From Deuterostichococcus epilithicus (lineage: Eukaryota; Chlorophyta; Trebouxiophyceae; Prasiolales; Stichococcaceae), in the NCBI GenBank assembly GCA_033439295.1, contig JAVTLE010000014.1, forward strand, positions 2,480,001 through 2,544,000: a stretch of DNA of 64,000 bases, read 5' to 3'. Shown here piece by piece: positions 1 through 11,000 of this stretch. A program made the position numbers and the translations under genes. Each line of letters begins with the position of its first letter. The stretch's first letter is position 1. The notes below the pieces were generated by a model. That model did no database searches. It had not been told where the DNA came from and saw only the letters and a program-made list of their open reading frames with translations.

Positions 1-187
1 TCAGCCTTGGCAAGTGGGTCAGAGGACTCTGGGCTCTGCTTCTTAGAGCATGCTGCAGGACGCCGCTGCTTCTTGAATCGCAGATGGGGATTTATATGCG
101 ATTGGCGGCGGCTGCGTTGCGGCCCTCGGAATGTGTCAGGTTGGAAACGACAATCCAGACACCGGCATCAGCGTTGACCGACTGCCC
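1..187 (-). other. Possible partial exon running off the left edge (weak)
   Basis: On the minus strand one frame stays open for about 60 codons from an upstream stop near 187 to the window start. It has no ATG. The product is strongly basic and polar, with an Arg/Lys run (KKQRRPAACSKKQ) followed by an acidic/Ser stretch, which would suit the tail of a nuclear protein. The upstream end could be a splice acceptor, but none is clear. It could also be chance. Nothing else convincing lies between 190 and the stop of the transporter at 971, which is probably intergenic or untranslated sequence. Confidence 0.2.
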
Positions 188-970
188 TTTTCCGGCTCCG
201 AGTGGGCGCTCAGCAGTCCACTGACCAGTCCTCGCGCAGATTTTGGCGCTGCAGCGGTGCTCTCGACATAACTGGAAGGTCTGGACGGAGCTCTGCACTG
301 CAACGACGGCTAGTGACGTACAATTGATAGAACAGAAACAGTTTGGAGAAGCAACAGGGACACCACAGGTGCTCAGCAGTACCAGCATTGGCGTGGCTGG
401 CACTGTGCTGGTTGAAAATTGCCGCAACCCACGCAATCGAATTCATGAAATCTGCACTAGCTAGGTGTCTGTTTGCAGCTGGTCAAATGCTGCAGGGAAT
501 TCTTGAGTGTATTCGTTGGTATCTGGTATTTTTCTGCAGACTGCCTCTCCAATGACTTTCTGTGCTTTATTTCACCCCGAGAATGTCTGGGTGTACGTGT
601 GCACCGTCTGCCTGCTGCGCATCTGCTGTTGCCGCCCCCGCCGCCGCCGCCATACCGCGCCGGCAGCACTTCTGAGATTTGCAAGCCGTTCACCAGGTAG
701 CCGGAGGTGAAATCTCGTTGGTGCCTCGAGACAAGCACTTGTTGAAACGTTCGCGAACGTTGTGTAAGTCCCAGGCAAGAGCGCACACGAGAAAGCATCT
801 GCCATCAATAGTTTAGCGCAAAAAACCCAAGCCTTGGTGCACTTGTGTCCTCTGCCTGGTGCAGGATAATACATTTGAGGACATCTCACACCTAAGAATT
901 GGCTCTTGTATTGAACGCCAGAGGCATTGTTCTCCTGTTCTGTACAACTCGACATCTCACCAAAACCCCG

Positions 971-3900
971 TCATTTCCCGAGGTTGCTCTTCGCCGACGG
1001 CTTCTGGCTGTTTGCCTCCGTCTTCTGCAGGTCCGCGGTCGACTGCACGCGCGAGCCGGCGCGCGAGGTCGCCGCGGAGCCGCTACCGCTGTCGACTGCG
1101 GCCGCCTCCTGCTGCCGGGTCCACATGTCTGAGTACAGCCCCTCCTGGGCCAGCAGGTCGCCGTGTGTTCCCACTTCTGCCACCTCTCCGTCCTGGGGAT
1201 CGCACAATCTCATGTCAGCATGGCTTGGGCAGGGCTGCAGTAAGCCGAATTGTTGTAAAACCACATCCCTTCGTAAATGCATGCTTCCAGGTTCGTGAGC
1301 ATGCTGCACCCTCATGACGCAGATCTGGTCCGCGTCCATGATGGTGGAAAGCCTGCAAGCGCAAGCGCTCAACCCTCGTCAGAACATGAGGGCAGCACGG
1401 TCCCCTGCACCCGTTTCTCTCAAATCAGATACGGTTTAAATGCAGAACCAGCAGCGGCCCAAATTCACACAGACGGTACCTGTGGGCTACGATGATCGTG
1501 GTGCGGTCCTGCCGCAGGCTCGTGAGCGCATCCTGCGCAGCCGCGCAGGCCGCACAGTCAGCCACAGGACCATGGGCGAGTGTCCGACCAGCAAGTCCGA
1601 CGAAGACCATCAGAGTGTCGATGTAGACATGGCTTCGAAAGTTCTCATCCAGAGATGTTATCACTGCGCCTGCCTGAAAACAGCGGCGGCCAGACAGGTT
1701 CCGACTGCAATGCCTGAAGATTCAGGGTTCCAAAAATGCTGCGGCACCTGAATGCGGCGCTCCGTGAGGCTGTCCAGTGAGCTGGTGGCCTCGTCCAGCA
1801 GGAGCACAGACGGGTCCTTCAGGATGGTGCGCGCGAAAGCCACGCGCTGCTTCTCGCCGCCACTCAGCCGCAGGCCGCGCTCGCCGACAACCGTCGCATA
1901 GCCCTGGAACAGCGCGACACGCCGCCAAGGTCGAATTTGCTTTGACACTCTCACGTGTCTCTGCTGGCCTCCAGCCACCTCTCAGGCTGAGGCAGTGTCA
2001 CCGCCAGCTTTGCACACACAGCTGGTCCCGCCTGCACGAGGAGGGTATCAACAAGAATGGTTGGCGGTGGAGATAGTATTGTTCCCAATCCTAATTGGGG
2101 TGTCCCATGCCGTCTGGACGGATGGAAGGTATGTGGGTTCGGGTGAGAACAATCGGAGCATGCCTGGGGGAATCGGGTCATGATGGCGTCGTGGATGCTG
2201 GCAGCGCGGGCCGCCTCGTACACCTCCGCGTCACTAGCGGAGGGGCGCCCATACCTGGGTTAGAGAGCGCGCTCAGCATTGGCGCCAACCATCTCGTGCC
2301 ATGCCAACAGCTGGCACAATCAGGCAGTGCCAATGAGGTGTCAAGGCTGGGAAGAAGCTTGCTTGCACAAACCCCATCAGACATGACGATAATAGGCCCA
2401 GCGGACAGCCGCTATAGGGATTCTGTGAACCGAAGTGCACCTGATGTTGTAGAGGATGGTGTCGTTGAACAGCACTGTGTCCTGCGGCACCACGCCAATG
2501 GCCGCTCGCAGCGACGCCTGCAGCGATGGGGAAGCTCAGCGCAAGCAGCAACGAAAGACCAGCTTGCGGTGGCGCCGGCATTCGGAAGCTCAAGGCGGGC
2601 AGAACGCTGCCGGGCAGATGCAAGGCCCGCAGGGCAGGGAGACCAGCAGTGGCAAGGCGCCAGGAACACGGAGCAATGGAGGTGCAGGGGCTTTGTGCCT
2701 GCGACCGCCCTCAGCAGCTGCCCTGCGAGCGCACTGAAATCCCGCAAATCCACCGCAGCACCGTGCATGGCTGCCGGCCGCCTGCGGCACGCACCTGCGT
2801 CACGGTGCGGATGTCCTGCCCGTCGATGGTGACCTTGCCTGCCGTCGGGTCGTAGAACCGGAACAGCAGCCGCAGGCACGTCGACTTGCCACTGCCAGTC
2901 GCGCCGACCAGGGCCAGTGTGCGGCCGCTGACCGCCGACACGCTGACGTTGTTCAGCACCGAGGTGCCGGGGCTGTACTCTGTGGCACAGAGAGGTAAAG
3001 GAAATGTAATTATGACGACTACATGACGCAGCCCGACTCTCTGCTGGGCGCTGGCAAACCATCTGGAGAGATTGTTACCATGGAAGACCCGGCAAGGTTT
3101 GCAGCGCAGCTGACAGTAGGTAGGGGCGCACCAAAAGAGCAGTTCTCGAAGGCGACCACTGGCGCGGCGCTGGCCGCCAGCGCCTTTGCGTCCGGCGCGT
3201 CCTGGCCGTTCGACAGCCACAGAAACCTTTGTAGGCTGCGCCAAGACAATGCATGACAAGAAGATGCAGATGCATGCAGATGCGGTGCATTCACCAGTTC
3301 CAGACGTGTTGTGGGGGCGTGGGAGGCGAGGCTCAGAGGGGGGGGCACTGTCGCTGGTGCCAAGCAAATCTTTCAAAACTCACCGCCAGCTGCGGGTTGG
3401 TGGCCAGTAGGTCAAACATGTTCTCCATGTCGATCATGTACTGCTGAATGGTACGATAGTACGTCCCCTAGTCAAAGGCACAGCACATTGAGGTCAACAG
3501 GTGTGCACTGTCACACGACAACATATACCAACACATGCTGGACAGAGCGGGCAGCGCCAGGCAGGTGCCGCGAACAGAGGACTCGACATGTTTATGTGCT
3601 GCTGCAGCGGCTGCTTTCCAAGGGAATCCAAGTGCTCACGAAGTAGTTGAGCGGGGCGTAAAGCTGCTGGATGAGCGTCACAAAGAGCACGGCATCGCCC
3701 ACGGTGAGGCTGCCATTTGCAACTCCCTGCACCAAGGCAGCCAGCTTGGGACAAGCATGTCAACAGAGACAGAAAACGATGGCTGGTCGGTCGGCGGTTC
3801 GGCCTGATGGGCAGGCTGTTTGCCCAGTGTCCAGGGCGCGCAGCAGGCACACCTTGGCACAGACGGTGAGACCTGCGACATGAAAAGTGCTGGTGGACTC

Positions 3901-6900
3901 TTGCAAGATGCTTGGAAAAGGATTGAAGGCGATGTAAACGCCACAGCAGCAGCAGCGACGGCGACGGCAGCGGCAGCGGCAGGAGCAGCAGGGTGCTGGC
4001 AGGAAGGCCTACCTGCGGCGAGCCCGCTGAAAATGATGAGGGACTGCGCCACGTTCAGTGCATTGAGTGATGCCAGCAGCTTGTATTCTACTATCTGGTA
4101 GTCCCCAATTGCCGTCGCAAAATTGTCCCGCTCCAGCTTTTCGTTGCAGAAGTACTTGACCGTCTCGTAGTTCAGCAGCGCTGTGGGTTCGAAGTCAGTC
4201 ACCAGTGTCACACAACCGCAGATGCCTAGATGACCTTCAGTGGATTGAGGCGGCCTGCCTTTGGTAGGATGGGACAGGCCACACAGGCTTCATGTTGACG
4301 CACCGTCTGTTGCTTTTGCGCCCTTGGCATTGTCCAGTCTGTTCAAATCCCTGATTGCAAAAGAAATGAACAGTCGTCACAAGTGTTTCGAGGTTATTCT
4401 TCCAAGAATTCGGTTGATCCTGTGGGTATGCTGTGGGTGCGGCTTGCCACATGAGCAAGGGACGCACCTCCTGAACTGGCCCCGCCACTGCAAGCAAGCA
4501 CAAGGTGACATTGTCGGGTGCTGGTACAATCACGCAGGACTATATGGCTCAGAACAACATCAAGAAAACAGGCAAACAGCATGACGTACAAGTCAGCTAA
4601 GCAATTCATTTGTGGCAGGCATGCAAGGGTAAGTAAAGTTAGCCCAATGCTCTCACCTCGGTCAACAGGATTGTAAGCGGGATGTAGGACACCAGTGTTA
4701 TGAACACAATGACCGCGATCCATGGCTGCAGCGAGTACGCAATGTATGAGCACGCCAGCACGATGTCGATGAGCTGCAAGCAGGGCACACAGTCATGACC
4801 ACGGGAGAATGGCATCGCAGCAGTCAGCATACTTTGAGGTGGACAGCATGCACATTGCTGCAGGGCGCCTCCAGGCGTGGGGACGCAGAAGGCTTGACGC
4901 CGGCAAGCTGCACTGCAAGCGATGCTGCCAATCCCCCTCCCCCCTCCTTCCCCAAACAAGCGCCAACGACGCTGCAAATGCTGAATGCTGAACAGCATTT
5001 TGATGACAGGCTGCACACGCAGAGTCGTGGCATGGACCCGCACCTGGGGGCCAATGGCGAAGACGACTGTGGACAGGATGTTCTGGATGGCGCTGGTGCC
5101 GCGGTCCAGGATGCGCATCACCTCGCCGGTTTTGCGATGCAAATGGAAATGCAGGTCCAGCTCCAACATGTGGCAGAACAGCTCCAGGCTGATGCGCCTG
5201 CGCTTGGAAGGAGTGCTGATGAGCGGCATGCATGTTGCGGCTGCCGCTGCACGGTGACGGAATGCAGGCCGGCTGGAATGACAGGGGGGCACGACAGCTG
5301 AGTCCTGTAGCATATATGCCAAACGGATATGCACAGGCGAAGAGTGGCGCGCCTGTAGGCCTGCGCCACAGGATCACAAGCATGTCACTTGGGCGCTGGA
5401 AAGATGCTGTGCATATTTATCAGTATGGCATGCAGCTCAGAAAGGACAAAAAGTCTGCACTGCAGCTAGATAGTGCGCTCACATTCTGCGTGATTGGGAT
5501 CCACAGATACTGCCGCAGGTTGCTAAGGAGGCCGACAGAGCCGCCGCCGGTGCCTCCCTGCATAGCGTCGGCACATGTCAGGCATAAGGACCACGGAGGA
5601 AGATGTCGGATGATGGGGACCAATACACGCCACCTCTCCGAGGACATTCCTCTGGCCGACGGGCTGCATGGGGAGACTGCGAGCAAAGAATGCACCTCCC
5701 GCAGGGACAGCAGAACTCGCCTGGAAGAAGTACGCGACGATGTACAGCAGGACGTACGGGTAGAAGGCTTCCATAAAGTGGTACTGCTGCGGCGTGTCGC
5801 CGGGGCGCGGGTGCGTGCCGTTGGTGATGTCCGCAAGCACATCTACCACCTGTGTGAAGCGAGCGAGGACCCAAATGTTCTTCCCGAGTAAGAGCCTCTG
5901 GCTCCGTGACGGCTGTGCATAGGTCGACGCTGCCAAGTGCTGCCCACAATGCAACTGGGCTGTGGCTGGACAGCGCGCTCACCCGCTTGTACAGTATCGG
6001 CACCGCCAGGTTCAGCAGCCGGACAAAGATGACGATGACCATGCAAGCGATGCCCCGCGCCTGCGGTCCAGAAACCAGCAGAACATCCCGTCAGTGGCGA
6101 CGCACAACGACCTGATGCGAGTCGAGAGCCTGCGCCACTTCCCTTTCAAGGCCTCATGCCAGCCGTCATACAATAACCTGAAATAGCAAATTAGGCGCAA
6201 TGATGGCCAGGGATCAGCCACGTACCTGGAGCCACCAGTCGTCGGGCCACACGAAGACGAGCGCGGTGCCGAAGAGGCTGTACCAGGAGCGCGACTTCTT
6301 TGCTGGCGGCGCCTCGACATCTGCCTCCGCGCCGTTGAGGCCGCCCAGCAGCGCCTGCTTTAGGGCCTCCTCCTCCTCCTCCGGCGCTGCCGGCCTGCAT
6401 GCAAAAGCATCGGGTGCACTGTGGACCGACTGGATTTCGCAAAGAAGCGCCAGCCACATGCCGGTAGCATGGCATGATCTGCTGTTTTGGCTATGTCGCG
6501 CCACACCCCTCTCCGGCGGGCTGACGCCTGCAAGGCCGTGCAGCCCAGCGAGCCTTCGAGAGCTGTGTGCCCCCGTGCCGTTTGACCTTGCATCGGGGCG
6601 GACTCACCTCAAGAAGTCCATGACGGCCGCCGACAGGGCCAGCGCCAGCTGCACACCCGCCGCGATGGCGCGCAGCCGCGCATGCGGCAGCGCTGGCGGC
6701 GGCCCTGCAGCGCGGCCGGCGCCAAGCGACCGCGCAGCAATGTAGAGGCTGCCGGCGTACACGGCGGCACTCAGGCAGCTCAGGAAGCGCCACCGCAGCG
6801 CCACGCTGTGCCTCCTGCTGAGCCATGCCACCACCTGCGTAGCAGAAGCGGAGGGCTCGCCGGGCATGTCGGCCGCAGCGGCCGTCGTGAAGTAGCTTTA

Positions 6901-7497
6901 CCGTACACAACGTGACTACAATGCGCCATGCGAGAGGACAGTGCGTCAGGCAAGCCACGAAAAGAAGGTTGCAGCCTGCATCAGGTTCACCAGGGCGATG
7001 GTCCATGCTGAGACCAGAGCAGCGTCATAAAATGCCATGAATGGCGCCCGGGCATCCGTCACGAGGTCGTAGACGAACGATGCAAGGTGCGTGGCGACCA
7101 GCGCGACATACAGCGCCGTCACCACCGTCCATGTTGCTTGACCTGGGACCAGAGCAAACATCCTCCGCTCGCGTTGTCCAGCATGCGCATGAGCGGCGTC
7201 CGCTGCACTGTGGACTCATGCGCGTGATGCAAAAATTCTAAATCTCAAGCATCTGCAATGTCGAGCTAGCACGTGGTCTTCAAGCGCAGGTGAAGAGCCG
7301 CAGGGAGAAACCTTCTTACCGCTCAATTGCGGCGCGCTATAGTGGAACCGCTCCAGCAGATGCACCCGTCTAATCTGCCATGCCGCCTGAGCGACCGCAA
7401 ATGCCAGCAGAAGCGCGCTTGCAGTAGTCTCATACAAGCAGGCACTCACCGTGCCGTGCAAGAACGTTGGACCGTGGCACTGCCCACACCAATGCAT
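971..7497 (-). CDS. HMT1: HMT1/ABCB6-type ABC half-transporter (heavy-metal tolerance)
   Basis: Predicted ATP-driven half-transporter of the ABCB6/HMT1/ATM branch. Relatives move phytochelatin or glutathione-metal conjugates into the vacuole, or porphyrin-like substrates. About 20 exons splice into a full protein. The start is ATG at 7497, whose product MHWCGQC...CLYE resembles the human ABCB6 N-terminus. Order: TMD0 (7497 to about 6610); an acidic linker with EEEEE (6226-6394); the core membrane domain (6062-3380), including [28 protein letters not shown] and [19 protein letters not shown]; then the nucleotide-binding domain. That domain has Walker [10 protein letters not shown] (about 2880-2910), [13 protein letters not shown], signature [10 protein letters not shown] (about 1845), Walker [13 protein letters not shown] and a switch His in IIVAHRLS. 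All catalytic motifs are intact, so it should act as a homodimer. Two exons are tiny (4468-4487, 20 nt; 4304-4338, 35 nt) and two introns start with GC. The choice between vacuolar HMT1 and organellar ABCB6/7 roles is inferred; TMD0 favours HMT1/ABCB6. Confidence 0.9.
1904..2163 (-). other. GC-AG intron in the HMT1-like gene (nucleotide-binding domain)
   Basis: The exon ends ...MTRFPQ at 2164 and the next begins [10 protein letters not shown] at 1903, in phase 0. This matches the family junction (FPEGYRTQVGERG in ABCB6). The intron begins GCATGC directly after CAG. The nearest downstream GT would break the frame. Confidence 0.75.
4468..4487 (-). other. 20-nt microexon in the HMT1-like gene
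   Basis: It encodes WRGQFR plus two bases of the next Arg codon, flanked by a CAG acceptor and a GTGCGT donor. It corresponds to the conserved EWRTKFRR segment of ABCB6 and keeps frame with exons ending at 4661 and beginning at 4338. Confidence 0.75.
5558..5720 (-). other. GC-AG intron in the HMT1-like gene (membrane domain)
   Basis: The upstream exon ends ...YIVAYFFQ at 5721. The downstream exon begins [16 protein letters not shown] at 5557. Joined in phase 0 this matches the ABCB6 segment FLQGGGTGS. The donor reads CAG|GCGAGT, a good GC donor consensus, and the nearby GT would break the frame. Confidence 0.8.
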
Positions 7498-8094
7498 GGT
7501 GTCACCGTGCACACGCTTGTCGAGTGTCACGGCCCGAGTTGCCTGTGCACCTACACAAGCTTGCTCAAGAACCGTTTTTGCACTTGCAAGTGCGGCAGTT
7601 CGCAGGGACAAGCCAACAAATGACGACGACTGGGGCCACTCGCAAGGCTTATGTAATCGCTGATACCCCCAGTCCATTATTGCTGTTTGCAAGTCTACTT
7701 GTCCACCCGGCGTTCGGCCCAGCGTTCCGGAATACCTGATTGATCGCTTGCACTACCCTGGCTTGAACAGAACCTTGCATTGACATGGCCCAACAGAAAC
7801 TTAGCTGTGAATCTCCCCCCAAAACGCAAGCCTTCAAAATAGCACATTGCGCAGCTAAAATCCAATGTGGACACGACAGCTGAATCTGCGCCGAATTCTC
7901 ACAGACTCTCAAAACGCCTTATGCCCCGCAGACGTCGCTCCCCAGAATATGCCGCCGCTTGTAAAAGCCGCCGGCGCATGTCACATGGCGTCCGCGTCAA
8001 CGTCCATGGGCTGAACTTGCACCTGATGACGCAGATAGAGGGTGTCAAATCATCCCTGAGCGGGACGTGTTGCTGGCGACTCTCAGGTGCATCA
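7498..8094. other. Intergenic: upstream region of HMT1 and downstream region of the next gene
   Basis: About 600 bp with no supported coding exon. It should hold the HMT1 promoter and 5' leader and the 3' end of the gene ending at 8095. I could not pick out a convincing TATA box or metal-response element by eye. Confidence 0.4.
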
Positions 8095-11000
8095 CTATAA
8101 TTGTGCTCGAACCTGGACTTGGGCCCCAGCGCCGTCCTGACACACCGGTCGCAGCGCTGCCACACCCATGACACTGCTGTGTGCGCCGGCTCCACCGCTG
8201 GGCTGTTCCGGCGATTGCTGCTGCGCGGCACCGCCAGCTGCGGCCTCGCCTGACCCCGAGCCGCCGCTGCCAGTGTCATGGCCAGCCGCGCCGCTGATGC
8301 CGCCGCTGCCACTGCTGCCGCTGCTCTGCCGAGTGACACCTTTGCCGGCCGCGCCGCCCCCCCCGCCGCCACCGATAAAGAGCCCCAGCGCAAGGTCGGG
8401 CGCGGTGGTACGGCCCACCAGCAGCGCCTCCGCCGCCGGGCTGCCAAAGTGCTGCTCCGCCCAGCCGCGGATTGTGGCCTCCCTGCACTTGCCACATACC
8501 AGTCAGACACTGAGCATTTGTTGCTAGCTATATACAGCCTTTGCGGCTCCCAGCACTCAGCACAGCCATGTCATGCTTTGCCCGGCCAGGTGCAGGAGCC
8601 CAGTTTCAAAAATTGACCAGCACACCGCTGGGAGCGCTTGTCCGGGGCGCGCTCGCGCTGCGGCAGCCACCGGGCAGCGCCGTCCGCCTCCAGCAGCCCG
8701 CCCGCAGCAGGCGCAGGTACTGGCTGCCAGCAGCCGCCACAGCGCCGCTCTCCAGCGCCTCCGCCGGCGCGCCGCGGTCCGGCGGCGGTAGCAGCGACGC
8801 CAGGCGTGCGCGCTCCTCTGGTGCCAGTGCCTCGAATGTCTCCTGCAGACAGCGTGACTGGCCTGGAAAGCTTGTGCAATACTGTTGAACTGGTGCTCCA
8901 ATGATGAGGCGCTGTTTGTTGCCCGCGCAGCGCATAATTGGGTGGCCATATGAATCTGTGCAGAGGCTTTCTGTCCGCATCTGCACAATCTCGCAGGGTG
9001 AGAAATTGCTCTGTCTTCAGGCGACTGTTGGGCTTTTCAGGGAGGAGGCAGGCGCCCGCTTAGCAGCCAGAGGCAGCGCTCAAGCATTGCGGGAGCACAG
9101 TGTACAGCTTCAGGCAACCGACTCACCCTGTTGATGACGCAGCTGAGGTCGTCGAGGTCTGCAATGGTCGAGTCGCTGGACCTGCAGAGGGCGAGGCACC
9201 GCGCCTGCAGCGCCGGCAGCAGCTCTTCCCAAAGCCGCTTGACCGAAGGAAGTGCTGCAACATAGCGCTGCAAGGGACGCCCGCCGAAGGCCCGCTGCAG
9301 TACAGCATAGGGAAGGCGCTATCTGCCAGCGAGCAGCGTATGTGGCAAGGCGCACTCGTTTGTGGGAGTGCTGCGCAGCCGCAGCAGCAGCGGCGCCCGG
9401 CCCGGCAGCCTTCCGCTTGCGAGGGGTGAGGCCCGCGCCACCGCCTAGCGAGCTGCTCTGCCGCCGCCACAGCGGGCCATCCGCGCCTACGGTGCCGCCC
9501 ACTTCTCCCGCCGCTGCTGCTGCATGCAACCCTGCCTCAGCCTGCAGGACATGCAGCTCGTCGAATTGGTTCTGCGAGTCTACACACGGTGGTGTCCGCA
9601 ATGCCGCACATAGATAAATCATGTCAGTAGTAATTTTGATACGTGCGGTTGCACAGTCAATGAACGTCTGCAGCACGATGCTCACGTATTGGCCATGCAG
9701 AGAACGCCTAGCTGTTTGATGTAGGGGGCACCTCCGAGGCAGAGGTAATCTGTTTCTCGGCTGCATCTGTGCCGCGCCGGCCTTTTTCCAGCTGCTGCCG
9801 TGCCTCCTCCGGAGCAGCCACAAGCCGCCTGCGCAGCCACAGAGCACCAGCTGGCTGGCATGTCCTCTCAACGAAAGGACTCGTGGGGCAGAGCGGCAGG
9901 CGGCAGACTGTGGCAGCAGCAGTGCCACTTCACGTCTGCCGTTACCACACCAAGTAGTGCCGTCTCTGACACAATGTCACATCCGGCTGCTGGGTACAGC
10001 TTGAGTTCTGTTGTTGATGCTGCAAGGTAGACAAACAGATAGGGGCTGGCACCCCGTGCAATGTCCCAGCGCTGCCCTTCCAATGCCATTGAGGTATGGC
10101 AAGTGTCAGAGCAGCTGTTCTGCGCACCAGGTGCCTGCCGCCAGAGCGAACCGTGAGTCGTGCTGCAGTGCTGCCAGGACCGCGGCGCGCCCCGAGGTCT
10201 CGTCACTGCCGCACAGTGCCTCCAGCTCGGGACGCCCCTCCCACAGCACCGCATGGTGCTGCTGTGCCTACACGCACCGGGCACACGTTTTGCGACTGTG
10301 ACGAACCAGCAGCAAAATGTATGAGGAGGTAGGTGGTCAGGAAGCAGAGCAGCATGTGTCAAAGCGCAGACTGTGTGCCCCCACATCCCCAGCAAGTTGA
10401 GCGGTCAGACCTGTCGCAGTGACGACAGCGCCGCCGGCTCTCCCGAGGCGGCTTCGCCCTGTGGCACCGACGCATCAGTGGCGGCGCGGTTGAGGCTCCG
10501 CATGCGGGCGCACACGGCGTACAGCTCGTCGCTCGTCGCCTCTGCGTTGCCTAGCATGCAATAGGCAAGCTGCAGCACATTGAAAGGGGAGTCACAGCCC
10601 GACCAGGCAAGCGTGCTTGAGCCAGCAGCGGGCAGAGACAGTAGATTGATACCCCAGGAAGCAGCTGCAGGGGTCGAACATTACGGACCACATGCTTCCA
10701 GCCAGGTCACCTGCACGATGTCGGCGGCGCTGTGGTCCAGAGCGGGCCGCTGTGGTTGTGCCAGAGCAGACCGCCCGCGCTGATCATGGTCGTCATCCGA
10801 TGCCAAGCCTGCACACACAGTGTCACACCAGGTCTAACAAGCTGTATTGCTGGAAGGGGCTTGCAGTCAACAGATACAAGCTGCTCCTATTGCACGCCAC
10901 CATGAGGATTGTAACTTGGCAGCGGTGCTACCCACCTGCGGTTTGGTACAACGCCTGCATGGCGACCCTGTGGGTGTCCACCCCAGTCGTAGCGTCTCGG

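Noticed and set aside
2095-2832. 245-codon plus-strand open frame
   Set aside because: Opposite the ABC transporter nucleotide-binding domain; no domain and crosses its introns.
3940-3995. CAG/CGG-rich trinucleotide run as a coding repeat
   Set aside because: It falls in an intron of the transporter between the LAAG and GVANGS exons, so it is a simple intronic repeat and not a polyglutamine or polyalanine tract.
7440-7450. GTGAGT in the first HMT1 exon as a donor site
   Set aside because: Reading through gives a hydrophobic segment that aligns with the ABCB6 N-terminus and reaches a good GTAAGA donor at 7319, so this is coding.
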